Shown here: positions 55,441-62,987 of the stretch, piece by piece
How the letters are laid out: each line of letters begins with the position of its first letter
Position numbering within the stretch: the stretch's first letter is position 1
Assembly (NCBI GenBank): GCA_016699835.1
Contig: CP064987.1
Span: forward strand, 1,860,001 to 1,924,000
Direction: 5' to 3'
Length of the DNA stretch: 64,000 nt
From: Phycisphaerales bacterium
Lineage (GTDB): Bacteria > Planctomycetota > Phycisphaerae > Phycisphaerales > UBA1924
Position numbers and translations under genes: made by a program
The notes under the pieces: model-generated
The model's input: the letters and a program-made list of their open reading frames with translations, nothing else
Databases searched by the model: none
Told to the model about the DNA's origin: nothing

Positions 55441-56028
55441 ATGACGACGCCGAAGCCCGATGCGAACTCGCCCGCGTCTTTGCAGGCGCCGTGGCGATTG
55501 GAGTATCTCGAGTCGTTGGGAGCGAAGGAGAGCGAGAAGGCGGTCGGGTCGTTCCTGCGGGCGTATTTCCTGGAGCCCTCGCGTGATATCGAGAACCACG
55601 TGGTCGCGCGGACGGCGGACACGATTGTGGACAGTGTGTCGCGGCGTGACGGCGGGATGATCCTGCTCAACGCGTTCCCGTATGCGAATGGGCATCTGCT
55701 GGTCGCGCTGGGCGAGGCGAGGGCGACGCTACTCGACTATGACGAGGCGCAGCGGGCGGCGCTGTGGCGACTGGTCGAGCGGGCGGCGGACCTCATGCGG
55801 AGGACGCTGCAGCCCCAGGGGTTGAACATCGGGATCAACGAGGGTCGGGCGGCGGGGGCGGGCGTGCCGGACCATCTGCATGTGCACCTGGTGCCCCGGT
55901 GGGGCGGCGACGTGAACTTCATGACGGTGGTGGGGCAGGTGCGGGTAATCCCCGCGGCGCTGGAGGCGATGGCGCGTCGCTATCGCGACGAAATGGCCAA
56001 AGAGACAAATGGCCAAATTTCCAAATAG
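55441..56028 (+). CDS. HIT-family hydrolase (Ap4A-type)
   Basis: Nucleotide-binding hydrolase of the histidine-triad family. The triad is HLHVHLVPRW at about residues 143-152. FPYANGHLLVALG (about 80-92) is the other family block. The form with an N-terminal extension and the MLLNAFPY.NGH pattern resembles the diadenosine-polyphosphate (Ap4A) branch. The last about 12 residues (AKETNGQISK) are encoded by an AT-rich repeated sequence with TGGCCAAA motifs, unlike the rest of the gene. Confidence 0.87.
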   Translation: MTTPKPDANSPASLQAPWRLEYLESLGAKESEKAVGSFLRAYFLEPSRDIENHVVARTADTIVDSVSRRDGGMILLNAFPYANGHLLVALGEARATLLDYDEAQRAALWRLVERAADLMRRTLQPQGLNIGINEGRAAGAGVPDHLHVHLVPRWGGDVNFMTVVGQVRVIPAALEAMARRYRDEMAKETNGQISK

Positions 56029-56105
56029 GACCAAGGCGGCGAGGTCACGCCATGCACGGCGCATCACGCTCCGGGTCTTGCGTGCTCGCCTTCGCGCCTT
56101 CTCTG

Positions 56106-56133
56106 CCATTGCCTATTGCCCATTGCCTATTGC
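56106..56133. repeat. Two tandem 14-bp units in the TetR leader
   Basis: CCATTGCCTATTGC is repeated perfectly twice (56106-56119, 56120-56133), each itself built from 7-mers of the CATTGCC/TATTGC type. It lies in a low-complexity leader between the HIT and TetR genes, which also has TTTCCAAATAGG just upstream. The pattern resembles short tandem heptamer families known from other bacteria. Confidence 0.75.
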
Positions 56134-56215
56134 TCTCCCTGTTTGTGAGTGCTTCGAGAAGAAATGGGGCGTGGGAAGTGGCTTTTGGGGGTGTTGGGCA
56201 CGAACAATCGGGGTG

Positions 56216-56815
56216 ATGAGCCGTTTGCCGGCCGCCGAGCGGCGGGAGCAACTTCTGGACGTGGCGGCGGAGTTGTTCGCTCGGGCGGGGTACGCGCGGG
56301 CGACGACGGCGGAACTCGCCAAGGCCGCGGGCGTGACCGAGCCGATCATCTATCGGCACTTTTCGAGCAAGCGTGACTTGTTCGTGGACCTGATCGAGCG
56401 GACGGCGAAGCGGACGCTGGAGCACTGGGAGCAGCACCTCGCGGGGGCGAAGGACGCGGCCGAGCGGCTCAAGCGGCTGATCGGGGACAACCCGATGGTG
56501 AGCGATTACGGGCGCGAGAGTTATCGCGTGTTTCTGCAGGCGATCACGGAGGTCGAGGACGCGAAGATCAAGGAGGCGGTGTCGCGGCACATCGGCGAGT
56601 TGCACGCGTTCCTGAAGAAGGAGATCGAGCGGGCGCAGGGGGAACGGCGGGTGACCAAGGCGCTCTCGGCGGAGATGATCGCGTGGCTGCTCATTGACAT
56701 CGGGATGGGCTATGGCGTGCTGGCGGCGATGGGCGTGCCGGGGCAGGGGGTCGACGCGAAGGGGCGGCACGTGCAGGATGTTTTGGAGCGGCTCTTGGTG
56801 GGGCGGGGGGAATAG
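56216..56815 (+). CDS. TetR-family transcriptional regulator
   Basis: One-component regulator, usually a repressor of nearby or efflux genes. The N-terminal HTH reads LDVAAELFARAGYARATTAELAKAAGVTEPIIYRHFSSKRDLF (about 13-55), which is classic TetR. The ligand-binding domain (about 140 residues) is all helical. The 199-residue length is normal. The frame is open upstream to 56009, but those residues come from repeat-rich leader. No obvious target gene is adjacent. Confidence 0.92.
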   Translation: MSRLPAAERREQLLDVAAELFARAGYARATTAELAKAAGVTEPIIYRHFSSKRDLFVDLIERTAKRTLEHWEQHLAGAKDAAERLKRLIGDNPMVSDYGRESYRVFLQAITEVEDAKIKEAVSRHIGELHAFLKKEIERAQGERRVTKALSAEMIAWLLIDIGMGYGVLAAMGVPGQGVDAKGRHVQDVLERLLVGRGE

Positions 56816-56902
56816 GGATTCTGCCTGCGGCGGGGAGGGGAGAGAAACACCTGTCGGTCGTCTCGACCCGTGTGCAAGACGCTCGTTGATCCCACTTGTA
56901 GT

Positions 56903-57643
56903 CTAGAAAATTTTCTTCCACCTCTTGAAGGCGGCGACATCAGAAGAGTTCAGATTGAACCACTCGCCGTTCAATCGCTTGTTCTTGAAGCGATTGTGCC
57001 AGTAGGCCTCAACACCGTACATGTCATCGGTTTTGATCGAGTGGATTGATACGGCTTCTTCAGGCAGTTCAACAGAGATTTCGCCAAGCCGTCTCAGTTC
57101 ATTCTTTGAGCAACCGAGTTTGAATTTTGTTGAATTGCCAAGCCTAAAAAGGTAAACATATCCGATAGAAACGCTCTCAGTGTTAACTACCTCGATCGGA
57201 GTACGCACCTGTGCGAGGTATACGTCGCAGAGGGCCACGACCGCCGAGTACTCTGGTCGATGATCGCAGTATTCCCGGAGTTTCACGATCATGTTTCGTC
57301 TACCACCATACCGCCTGGTTGACACTCCTAGGGACGGCATGTTTCTAGTGCCGTCTTTTACATGAAGCTTTGTCTCTTCAACAGTTGGTAGTCGGCCGAG
57401 TTCAGCGCATATCCGTGCGTACTCACTTAGCCTCACATCGTCTGCAACGGCAGTACTTCGATGATTCGGCTCAAGGCCCGCTTCTTGGATCGCATCACTC
57501 CAGCGAGCCCAATACACGCCAAGCCACTCGGACTCCTTTATACCTGTGGACGTCAAGAATCGCTTCCAGCCAAGAGGGGCGCCGCCATTTTCCGAGGCTG
57601 TTCGTCTGATCGCAGCAATGATCTCAGCCTTTGTTGCCATCAT
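56903..57643 (-). CDS. HNH-repeat / T5orf172 (GIY-YIG-like) domain protein
   Basis: The N-terminal about 120 residues hold one to two homing-endonuclease-associated repeats (ATKAEIIAAIRRTASENGG..., and RLSEYARICAELGRLPTVEE). The C-terminal about 85 residues, from GYVYLFRLGNSTKFKLGC through YWHNRFKNKRLNGEWFNL, match the T5orf172/MUG113 relatives of GIY-YIG nucleases. Base composition is clearly lower in GC than all neighbours (codons AAA, TTT, GAA, ATA), indicating recent transfer. It may be a nuclease-like mobile gene. Catalytic residues beyond Tyr/Lys cannot be judged. The start is ATG at 57643 or 57640. Confidence 0.72.
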   Translation of the reverse strand: MMATKAEIIAAIRRTASENGGAPLGWKRFLTSTGIKESEWLGVYWARWSDAIQEAGLEPNHRSTAVADDVRLSEYARICAELGRLPTVEETKLHVKDGTRNMPSLGVSTRRYGGRRNMIVKLREYCDHRPEYSAVVALCDVYLAQVRTPIEVVNTESVSIGYVYLFRLGNSTKFKLGCSKNELRRLGEISVELPEEAVSIHSIKTDDMYGVEAYWHNRFKNKRLNGEWFNLNSSDVAAFKRWKKIF

Positions 57644-57838
57644 CACCCCAATCAGTGAGATTGATTCCGTGACGTGGCATTGTACCGGGACAGGCAATTC
57701 ACTCTCGCGCGATGGCCGTTTGGCCTAGAGCAGTGGGATGGATAGGTTGCCAGTCCCGAGACGGCTTGTTCGTGGCTCTATCTGTTGGCGTGATTGACTC
57801 TGGCGGCCACGTGTCCCAAATCCCTAGTGATGTCGGCC

Positions 57839-58069
57839 GAATCGACGCGTGACTCGGGCGGTTCGGCGTTCGAATCCGGCGAATCGCCCCTCGAACCCGA
57901 CGGATCGGCCTTTGGAACGCGGGAATCGGTGGTTGATTCTCGAGAATCGGTGACTGATTCCCGGGGATCGGCGGTCGTTTCGCGGGAATCAGCGGCTGAT
58001 TCGCGGGGATCGGGGGTCAATTCCGCAGAATCTGCGCGTGATTCGTGCGGAGCGGCGTGCGATCCAGGC
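57839..58069. repeat. Array of eleven 21-bp tandem repeats with phased GANTC sites
   Basis: Eleven consecutive 21-bp units, degenerate but in exact register. Complete units have the form GAATC-N7-GATTC-N4, so each is a small inverted repeat. Twelve GANTC sites occur, at 57839, 57851, 57872, 57881, 57923, 57935, 57944, 57956, 57986, 57998, 58028 and 58040, always at unit position 1 or 13. Units that have lost a site usually keep GGATC at position 1. A further GACTC lies just outside at 57796. Both strands stay open in one frame (heptapeptide repeats such as ESVVDSR), but no start signal or conserved flank supports a protein. Confidence 0.85.
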
Positions 58070-58330
58070 GTGGTTCCAAGCCCGGAGGGCTTGAAGGACA
58101 TAGCCGGGGGCAACGCCCCCGGAACATGCCAGTGCCCGACATCACGATCCCGCAGGGATCGAACACAACCTCTCTTGTCACGCGTGGTTGACGGAAACGC
58201 CCATGGCACGGCGCGTGCCGTGTTCCATCCCTTCGGGATGGGGATGGTCGTTCGGGGTGTGGTGCTTACCGGGGGCGTTGCCCCCGGCTCCTGGCTTGCA
58301 CCCCTTTGGGGTGAGGAGATTGCGGGTGAT
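58070..58330. repeat. Inverted pair of interspersed repeat elements
   Basis: CCGGGGGCAACGCCCCCGG (58104-58122) recurs as its reverse complement at 58269-58287. Around them are shorter palindromes, such as AAGCCCGGAGGGCTT near 58078-58092 and CATCCCTTCGGGATGG near 58226-58241. The arrangement is of two copies of one element facing each other. Elements of this kind, with translated fragments such as AGGNAPG, are common in planctomycete genomes. I see no gene in it. Confidence 0.75.
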
Positions 58331-58452
58331 GGTGTGGGAGGGCATCGAGGTCTCACGGCGGATCACGACGGCACGGGTGTGATTGCGGTGAGGCCTCGCG
58401 GCCGTGGTTGTGGTGAAGATGATGGAGCATCAAGGGATTGGAGGGTGGGGAG

Positions 58453-59871
58453 GTGTCGGCTCGGAGAGCCAATCTGCCTGTGGGTGGGCCGTATCGTGTT
58501 GGCGTGATCTATCTGGACAACAACGCGACGACTCGGCCGGCGGCGGGGGTGGTGGAGGCCGTGGGGCGGGTGATGCGCGAGGGGTGGGGGAATCCTTCGA
58601 GCGTGCATCGGTTCGGGCAGGCGGCTCGACATGAGGTGGAGATGGCGCGGGCGAGGGTGGCGGCGCTGATCGGGGCGCGGCCTCGGGAGATCGTGTTCAC
58701 GTCGGGGGGGACGGAGGCGATCGATCTGTGTGTGCGCGGGGTGTTAGGGGGGGAAGTGGGGAGGGGAGGACGAGGGAAACCGGTAGGAGAAGGAGACACA
58801 GGCGGGCCGCCCCCCCTCCCTGTGCCACGAGGGCAGGTAGGAGAGGTAGAGGCAGGCGGGCCGCCTGCCCCACGAGGCGAGGTAGATTCGCGCCCGGTGC
58901 TGGTGACGACTCGGGTGGAGCACGCGGCGGTGCGGGAGTTGGCCGAGGCTCTGGAGCGAGAGGGTGTGTGCGAGGTGCGGTGGTTGGAGGTGGATGGGGA
59001 CGGGGTGGTGCGGGTGGATCGGTTGGAGGGGGCGATCGATGGGCGGGTGGCGTTGGTGAGCGTGCAGTGGGCGAACAACGAGACGGGGGCCGTGCAGCCG
59101 GTGATGGAGGTGGCGCGGGCGGCTCGGCGGGTTGGGGCGGTGTTCCACTGTGATGCGACGCAGTGGGTGGGGAAGATGCCGGTGGAGGTGTGGGGCGGTG
59201 ATGGCGCGGCGGGGGCGGGGGTGGCGGATCTGGTGACGTTCTCGGCGCACAAGTTTCATGGGCCCAAGGGCGTGGGGGCGGTGTGGCGGAGGCCTGGGGT
59301 GGGGCTTGTGCCGCGGTTGGTGGGGACGCAGGAGGGCGGGGCTCGGGGCGGGACGGAGAATGTGGCGGGGATCGTGGGGATGGGTGTGGCGGCGGAGTTG
59401 GCGGGGGAGTGGCTTTCGGAGCCGTCGAGGCGCGAGGCATGTGCGCGGTTGAGGGAAGAGTTTGAGGCGAGGGTGCTGGAGTTGGTGGAAGGGGCAGTGG
59501 TGGTGGGGCCGAGGGGGGGAGATCAGGTAGGAGGAGTAGGCACAGGCGGGACGCCTGTGCCACGAGACTTGGTAGGCCGAATCTGGTCGACGTCGAACAT
59601 CGCGTTTCCGCGGCTGGAGGCGGAGGCGTTGTTGATGCTCTTGAGCGAGCGTGGGGTGTGCGCGTCGGCGGGGGCGGCGTGCAGTTCGGGGAGTCTGGAG
59701 CCGAGCCCGGTGCTGCTGGCGATGGGTGTTCCCGAAGAGGTGGCGCACGGTGCGGTGCGGTTCTCGATTTCGAGGGAGACGACGCGCGAGGAGTTGATGG
59801 AGGCGGCGGCGATCGTGGCGGCGTGCGTGGAGCGGTTGAGGGGAAGTGGGGGGGGCGGCCGGGCGAAATAA
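58453..59871 (+). CDS. Cysteine desulfurase (NifS/IscS-like) with in-frame repeat insertions
   Basis: PLP enzyme that takes sulfur from cysteine for Fe-S clusters or thio-cofactors. IYLDNNATTRPA opens the protein. The PLP lysine is in FSAHKFHGPKG. QWANNETGAVQPV and the active Cys loop CASAGAACSSGSLEPS are present. Two stretches foreign to the family interrupt it. About 48 residues follow CVRGVL, rich in GGPP and APRG (58745-58890). About 17 residues (VGGVGTGGTPVPRDLVG, 59526-59576) lie before IWSTSNIAF. Both are the 45-bp palindromic element, in one frame, with a G-rich sense strand. GTG at 58453 has GGAGG 8 nt upstream; GTG at 58504 is an alternative. Activity is unproven but all key residues survive. 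Confidence 0.85.
   Translation: MSARRANLPVGGPYRVGVIYLDNNATTRPAAGVVEAVGRVMREGWGNPSSVHRFGQAARHEVEMARARVAALIGARPREIVFTSGGTEAIDLCVRGVLGGEVGRGGRGKPVGEGDTGGPPPLPVPRGQVGEVEAGGPPAPRGEVDSRPVLVTTRVEHAAVRELAEALEREGVCEVRWLEVDGDGVVRVDRLEGAIDGRVALVSVQWANNETGAVQPVMEVARAARRVGAVFHCDATQWVGKMPVEVWGGDGAAGAGVADLVTFSAHKFHGPKGVGAVWRRPGVGLVPRLVGTQEGGARGGTENVAGIVGMGVAAELAGEWLSEPSRREACARLREEFEARVLELVEGAVVVGPRGGDQVGGVGTGGTPVPRDLVGRIWSTSNIAFPRLEAEALLMLLSERGVCASAGAACSSGSLEPSPVLLAMGVPEEVAHGAVRFSISRETTREELMEAAAIVAACVERLRGSGGGGRAK
58782..58886. repeat. Two palindromic A-type elements inside the cysteine desulfurase
   Basis: Copy 1 runs from GGTAG at 58782 to GGTAG at 58836 (54 bp, enlarged by a C-run). Copy 2 runs from there to GGTAG at 58881 (45 bp) with the core GGCAGGCGGGCCGCCTGCC. 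Both lengths are multiples of three, and both are read in the same frame. Confidence 0.9.
59526..59576. repeat. Third palindromic A-type element inside the cysteine desulfurase
   Basis: GGTAG to GGTAG spacing is again 45 bp (59526 to 59571). The core is the A' variant GGCACAGGCGGGACGCCTGTGCC. It is read in the same frame as the two copies upstream. Confidence 0.9.
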
Positions 59872-59910
59872 ACGGTCGATGGGGCGTCGGCACCGATATA
59901 CGCTGTATCT

Positions 59911-60738
59911 ATGACTCAATACACACAGAACCCGTACGGGTCGGACGTGATGGAGCCGCAGCAGCGTCTGAGTTTGGCGGCGTTGTTTGCGATGATCCTG
60001 GGGATCGTGTCGCTGGTGGCGTGCTGCATCCCGGTGGTGAACCTGGGTGTGGCGGGGGTGGTGGTTCTGCTGGCGATCGTGGGGTTGGTGTCGATCTCTC
60101 GGAGCGAGGGGCGGCTGCGCGGGACGGGGATGGCGATCACGGGGCTGGTGCTGGGCGGGCTGGTGCTGCTGATCGGTGGTTTGTGGACGGTGGGCGCGGC
60201 TCAGGCCGGGCCGAAGTTCTTCGGTCCCTACGGCGATGTGTTCGTGGCGGCGGAGAGTGGTGATGTGTCGCTGGCGAAGCAGGTATTGACGGGCGAGGCG
60301 GGCGACAAGGTTGATGCGTCGATGCTGGGGGCGTTCCAGAGCGAGTATCAGGCAAAGGTTGGGCACTTTGTTGGCGTGGAAATGTCGTCGATGGGCATTC
60401 TCAAGGAATGGTTGGGCATGGGGAAGTACAAGTCGCTCCTGCAGACGCTTCCCATGGAGTACCAGCAGAACGCGATCCCGATGCCTGTCCGGTTTGATAA
60501 CGGGAAGGGGATTCTGTGGATGAAGTTGCCACAGACGCCGAATGGTGGAGGGAAGTACATGGCGGGTCCGATTGTGGATGCGGCGTTGCTCGTGGAGGGG
60601 GGGTCGGAGATCATTTATCTGTACCGAGGCCGTAATAGCCACCCGAGCCACGGGACGACGCCGGAGAAGGTGACGGAGCCGACGCCCTCGGAGACTCCGT
60701 CGGCGCCCGTGCCGAGCGAGGTCCCGGCGACGCCGTGA
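59911..60738 (+). CDS. DUF4190-like membrane protein of unknown function
   Basis: An N-terminal pair of helices (ALFAMILGIVSLVACCIPVVNLGVAGVVVLLAIVGLVSI, then GMAITGLVLGGLVLLIGGLW) follows the DUF4190-type pattern. A soluble C-terminal domain of about 170 residues lies outside or inside the membrane, with a Pro/Thr/Ser-rich tail. It precedes mlaF by 27 bp and is co-directional. It is not an MlaE permease by sequence. Confidence 0.72.
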   Translation: MTQYTQNPYGSDVMEPQQRLSLAALFAMILGIVSLVACCIPVVNLGVAGVVVLLAIVGLVSISRSEGRLRGTGMAITGLVLGGLVLLIGGLWTVGAAQAGPKFFGPYGDVFVAAESGDVSLAKQVLTGEAGDKVDASMLGAFQSEYQAKVGHFVGVEMSSMGILKEWLGMGKYKSLLQTLPMEYQQNAIPMPVRFDNGKGILWMKLPQTPNGGGKYMAGPIVDAALLVEGGSEIIYLYRGRNSHPSHGTTPEKVTEPTPSETPSAPVPSEVPATP

Positions 60739-60765
60739 TGCGAGTTGCGTGAGGAGGCGTTGGGG

Positions 60766-61659
60766 ATGGAGACCCAGGACCGCGAGGCGGTGATCTCGTG
60801 CCGGGGCGTGGTGAAGCGCTTCGAGGGGCGGACGGTCTTGTCGGGGATCGACCTGGACGTCTATCGCGGCGAGACGATGGTGATCCTTGGGGGTTCGGGG
60901 TCGGGGAAGAGCACGCTCTTGCGTCACTTCATCGGGTCGGTCAAGCCCGATGAGGGGACGATCGGTGTGCTGGGGACGAATCTGTGCTCGGCGACGCCGT
61001 CGCAGATGGATGAGGTCCGCAAGCGGTTCGGGATTCTGTTTCAGAGCGGGGCTCTTTTCAACAGCATGACGATCGCGCAGAACGTGGCGCTGCCGATGCA
61101 CGAGCACACGGACCTGGACGCGGGGATCATTGATATCCAGGTGAAGATCAAGTTGGAGTTGGTGGGCCTGCGCGAGCACGCGGACAAGTATCCGGCGCAG
61201 ATCTCGGGAGGGATGAAGAAGCGGGCGGGGCTGGCGCGGGCGCTGGCGCTCGATCCGGAGATTCTGTTCTATGACGAGCCGAGCGCCGGGCTGGACCCGG
61301 TGACGAGCGCACAGATCGACCAACTCATCATCGCGTTGTCGAAGCAGTTGGGGGTGACGAGCGTGGTGGTGACGCACGAGATGGACTCGGCGTTCGCGAT
61401 CGCGGATCGGATGGCGATGCTGGACAAGGGGCGAATGCTGCGGGTGGAGACGCGGGAGTGGTTCGATCGGGTGCGTTCGATGGCGTCGGGGGACGCGGCG
61501 GGGTTGAGCGAGGACGAGCGGCTGATCCGACAGTTTCTGCGGGGGGATGCGGAGGGGCCGATCACGGAGCGCCGGGACGCGGCGTCGTTCGCGGAGGACC
61601 TGCTGGGGGGCGGGGGCGGGGCGGAGGCGTTGCCGAGCCTCATGCCGACGAGGCGGTAG
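60766..61659 (+). CDS. mlaF: Mla-type phospholipid transport ATPase (MlaF-like)
   Basis: ATPase of an MCE transporter that moves phospholipids between inner and outer membrane. Walker A GGSGSGKST (about 43-51), signature ISGGMKKRAGLARAL, Walker B ILFYDEPSAGLDP and H-loop VVTHEMDSAF are all intact. FGILFQSGALFNSMTIAQNVALPMHEHT is distinctive for MlaF. GAGGAGG 8 nt before the ATG fixes the start. The C-terminal about 50 residues are a Gly-rich tail. mlaD follows 18 bp later; mlaE is not in the window. Confidence 0.93.
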   Translation: METQDREAVISCRGVVKRFEGRTVLSGIDLDVYRGETMVILGGSGSGKSTLLRHFIGSVKPDEGTIGVLGTNLCSATPSQMDEVRKRFGILFQSGALFNSMTIAQNVALPMHEHTDLDAGIIDIQVKIKLELVGLREHADKYPAQISGGMKKRAGLARALALDPEILFYDEPSAGLDPVTSAQIDQLIIALSKQLGVTSVVVTHEMDSAFAIADRMAMLDKGRMLRVETREWFDRVRSMASGDAAGLSEDERLIRQFLRGDAEGPITERRDAASFAEDLLGGGGGAEALPSLMPTRR

Positions 61660-61677
61660 GCTCGATATGTAGACATC

Positions 61678-62964
61678 ATGACGTCGTACAACAAGACCAA
61701 CTTATTGGCTGGGGCGTTCCTGCTGGGCGGGCTGGCGCTGGCGGTGTGGGTGAGTTTCATGCTGTCGGACCGGTCGGCGTATGCGAGCGTGCGCCGATTC
61801 ACGGTGCGCTTCGAGTTGGGCGAGGGGGTGACGGGGCTGAAGCACGGCTCGCCGGTGTATCTTGGGGGGAAGGACGTGGGGCGGGTGCTGGGGGTGGAGT
61901 TCATCATGAACGACGGGGAGGGCGGTGCGGCGAGCGGATCGGTGCCCGAGGCGCTGGCGGTGAAGGTGGAGATCCGGTCGGACGTGACGCTGTACGACGG
62001 CGCGGGGATTTTTCTGGATCGGCCGCTGCTTGGGAACCTGAGTTCGTTGAACATTGCGAGCGTGGGGGACGCGGGGCTGACGCTGTCGGGTGGATCGCCT
62101 CGGATAGAGGACGGGGATGTGATCGAGGGTCGGATCGCGCCGCCGGCGTTTCTGGCGCAGGCGGGTTTCGGGCCTGAGCAGGCCGCGATGATGAAGGAGA
62201 CGATCCGGGACGTTCAGGCGACGGCGCGTCGGGCGAGCGAGATGGTGGAGCGTGTGGGGCCGGAACTGGAGAGCGCGGCGACGGAGATCGATTCGCTGGC
62301 GTGGGATGTCCGGATGCGCGCCAAGGACTGGGCGGCGTCGATCGACACGATCGTCGCGGACATGAAGACGGCGTCGGGGAAGGTGAACCCGCTGCTCGAC
62401 GAGTCGCGCGCGACGGTGGTCTCGCTGCGGGCGATGGTGGACGAGAACCGCGAGAACGTGGACGGGATTCTGGCGAGCGCGCGAAAGGTTGCGGAGCGGC
62501 TGGACACGGAGGTGATGGAGTCGATCCAATCGGGAGTGCGCGACGCGACGGCGGCGCTCAACGGATTTTCGAGAACATTGACGCGCGTGGACGAGTTGAT
62601 GGCGAGCGAGGCGCCCGGGGTGCGGCGGAGCCTGGCGAACTTCCGGTTGATGTCGGATCAGTTGAAACTGGCGGCGATCGAGATCCGGTCGCAGCCGTGG
62701 CGGCTGCTGATCCGGCCCGAGAGCAAGGAACTGTCGGCACAGTTGCTGTACGACTCGACACGGGCGTATGCGCAGGCGGCGAGCGATCTGAAGGCGGCGA
62801 GCGAGTCGCTCGAGGCCTTGATGGCGTCGGCGAGCGATGTGCCTGGGGCGGGGGTGGGGCGTGAGAGCCTCGATGAGGTCTCGCGCACGCTGACCGAGGC
62901 GCAAGCGAAGTACAAGGAGGCCGAGGCGGCTCTGCTGGACCGGCTCATTCGGGCGCGGGAGTGA
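61678..62964 (+). CDS. mlaD: MCE-domain phospholipid-binding protein (MlaD-like)
   Basis: Membrane-anchored MCE protein that binds phospholipid in the periplasm. An N-terminal anchor helix (LLAGAFLLGGLALAVWVSF, about 9-27) is followed by the MCE domain (FELGEGVTGLKHGSPVYLGGKDVGRV..., about 45-140). A long helical C-terminal region, about 180-420, with heptad-like Ala/Leu/Arg spacing is expected to form a coiled coil bridging the periplasm. The length of 428 residues is well above the E. coli form, as in many Gram-negatives with needle-like MCE proteins. Confidence 0.9.
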   Translation: MTSYNKTNLLAGAFLLGGLALAVWVSFMLSDRSAYASVRRFTVRFELGEGVTGLKHGSPVYLGGKDVGRVLGVEFIMNDGEGGAASGSVPEALAVKVEIRSDVTLYDGAGIFLDRPLLGNLSSLNIASVGDAGLTLSGGSPRIEDGDVIEGRIAPPAFLAQAGFGPEQAAMMKETIRDVQATARRASEMVERVGPELESAATEIDSLAWDVRMRAKDWAASIDTIVADMKTASGKVNPLLDESRATVVSLRAMVDENRENVDGILASARKVAERLDTEVMESIQSGVRDATAALNGFSRTLTRVDELMASEAPGVRRSLANFRLMSDQLKLAAIEIRSQPWRLLIRPESKELSAQLLYDSTRAYAQAASDLKAASESLEALMASASDVPGAGVGRESLDEVSRTLTEAQAKYKEAEAALLDRLIRARE

Positions 62965-62987
62965 TGGGGCGCTGGTAGGATGGTGGG

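Noticed and set aside
57839..58069. CRISPR array
   Set aside because: Units are contiguous and 21 bp long with no unique spacers; no cas gene in the window.
57794..58507. 237-residue ORF over the 21-bp array, and a 192-residue ORF on the other strand
   Set aside because: A 21-bp period keeps frames open on both strands; no RBS, signal peptide or conserved flank.
58744..61377. 877-residue minus-strand ORF
   Set aside because: Antisense of the cysteine desulfurase, DUF4190-like and mlaF genes.
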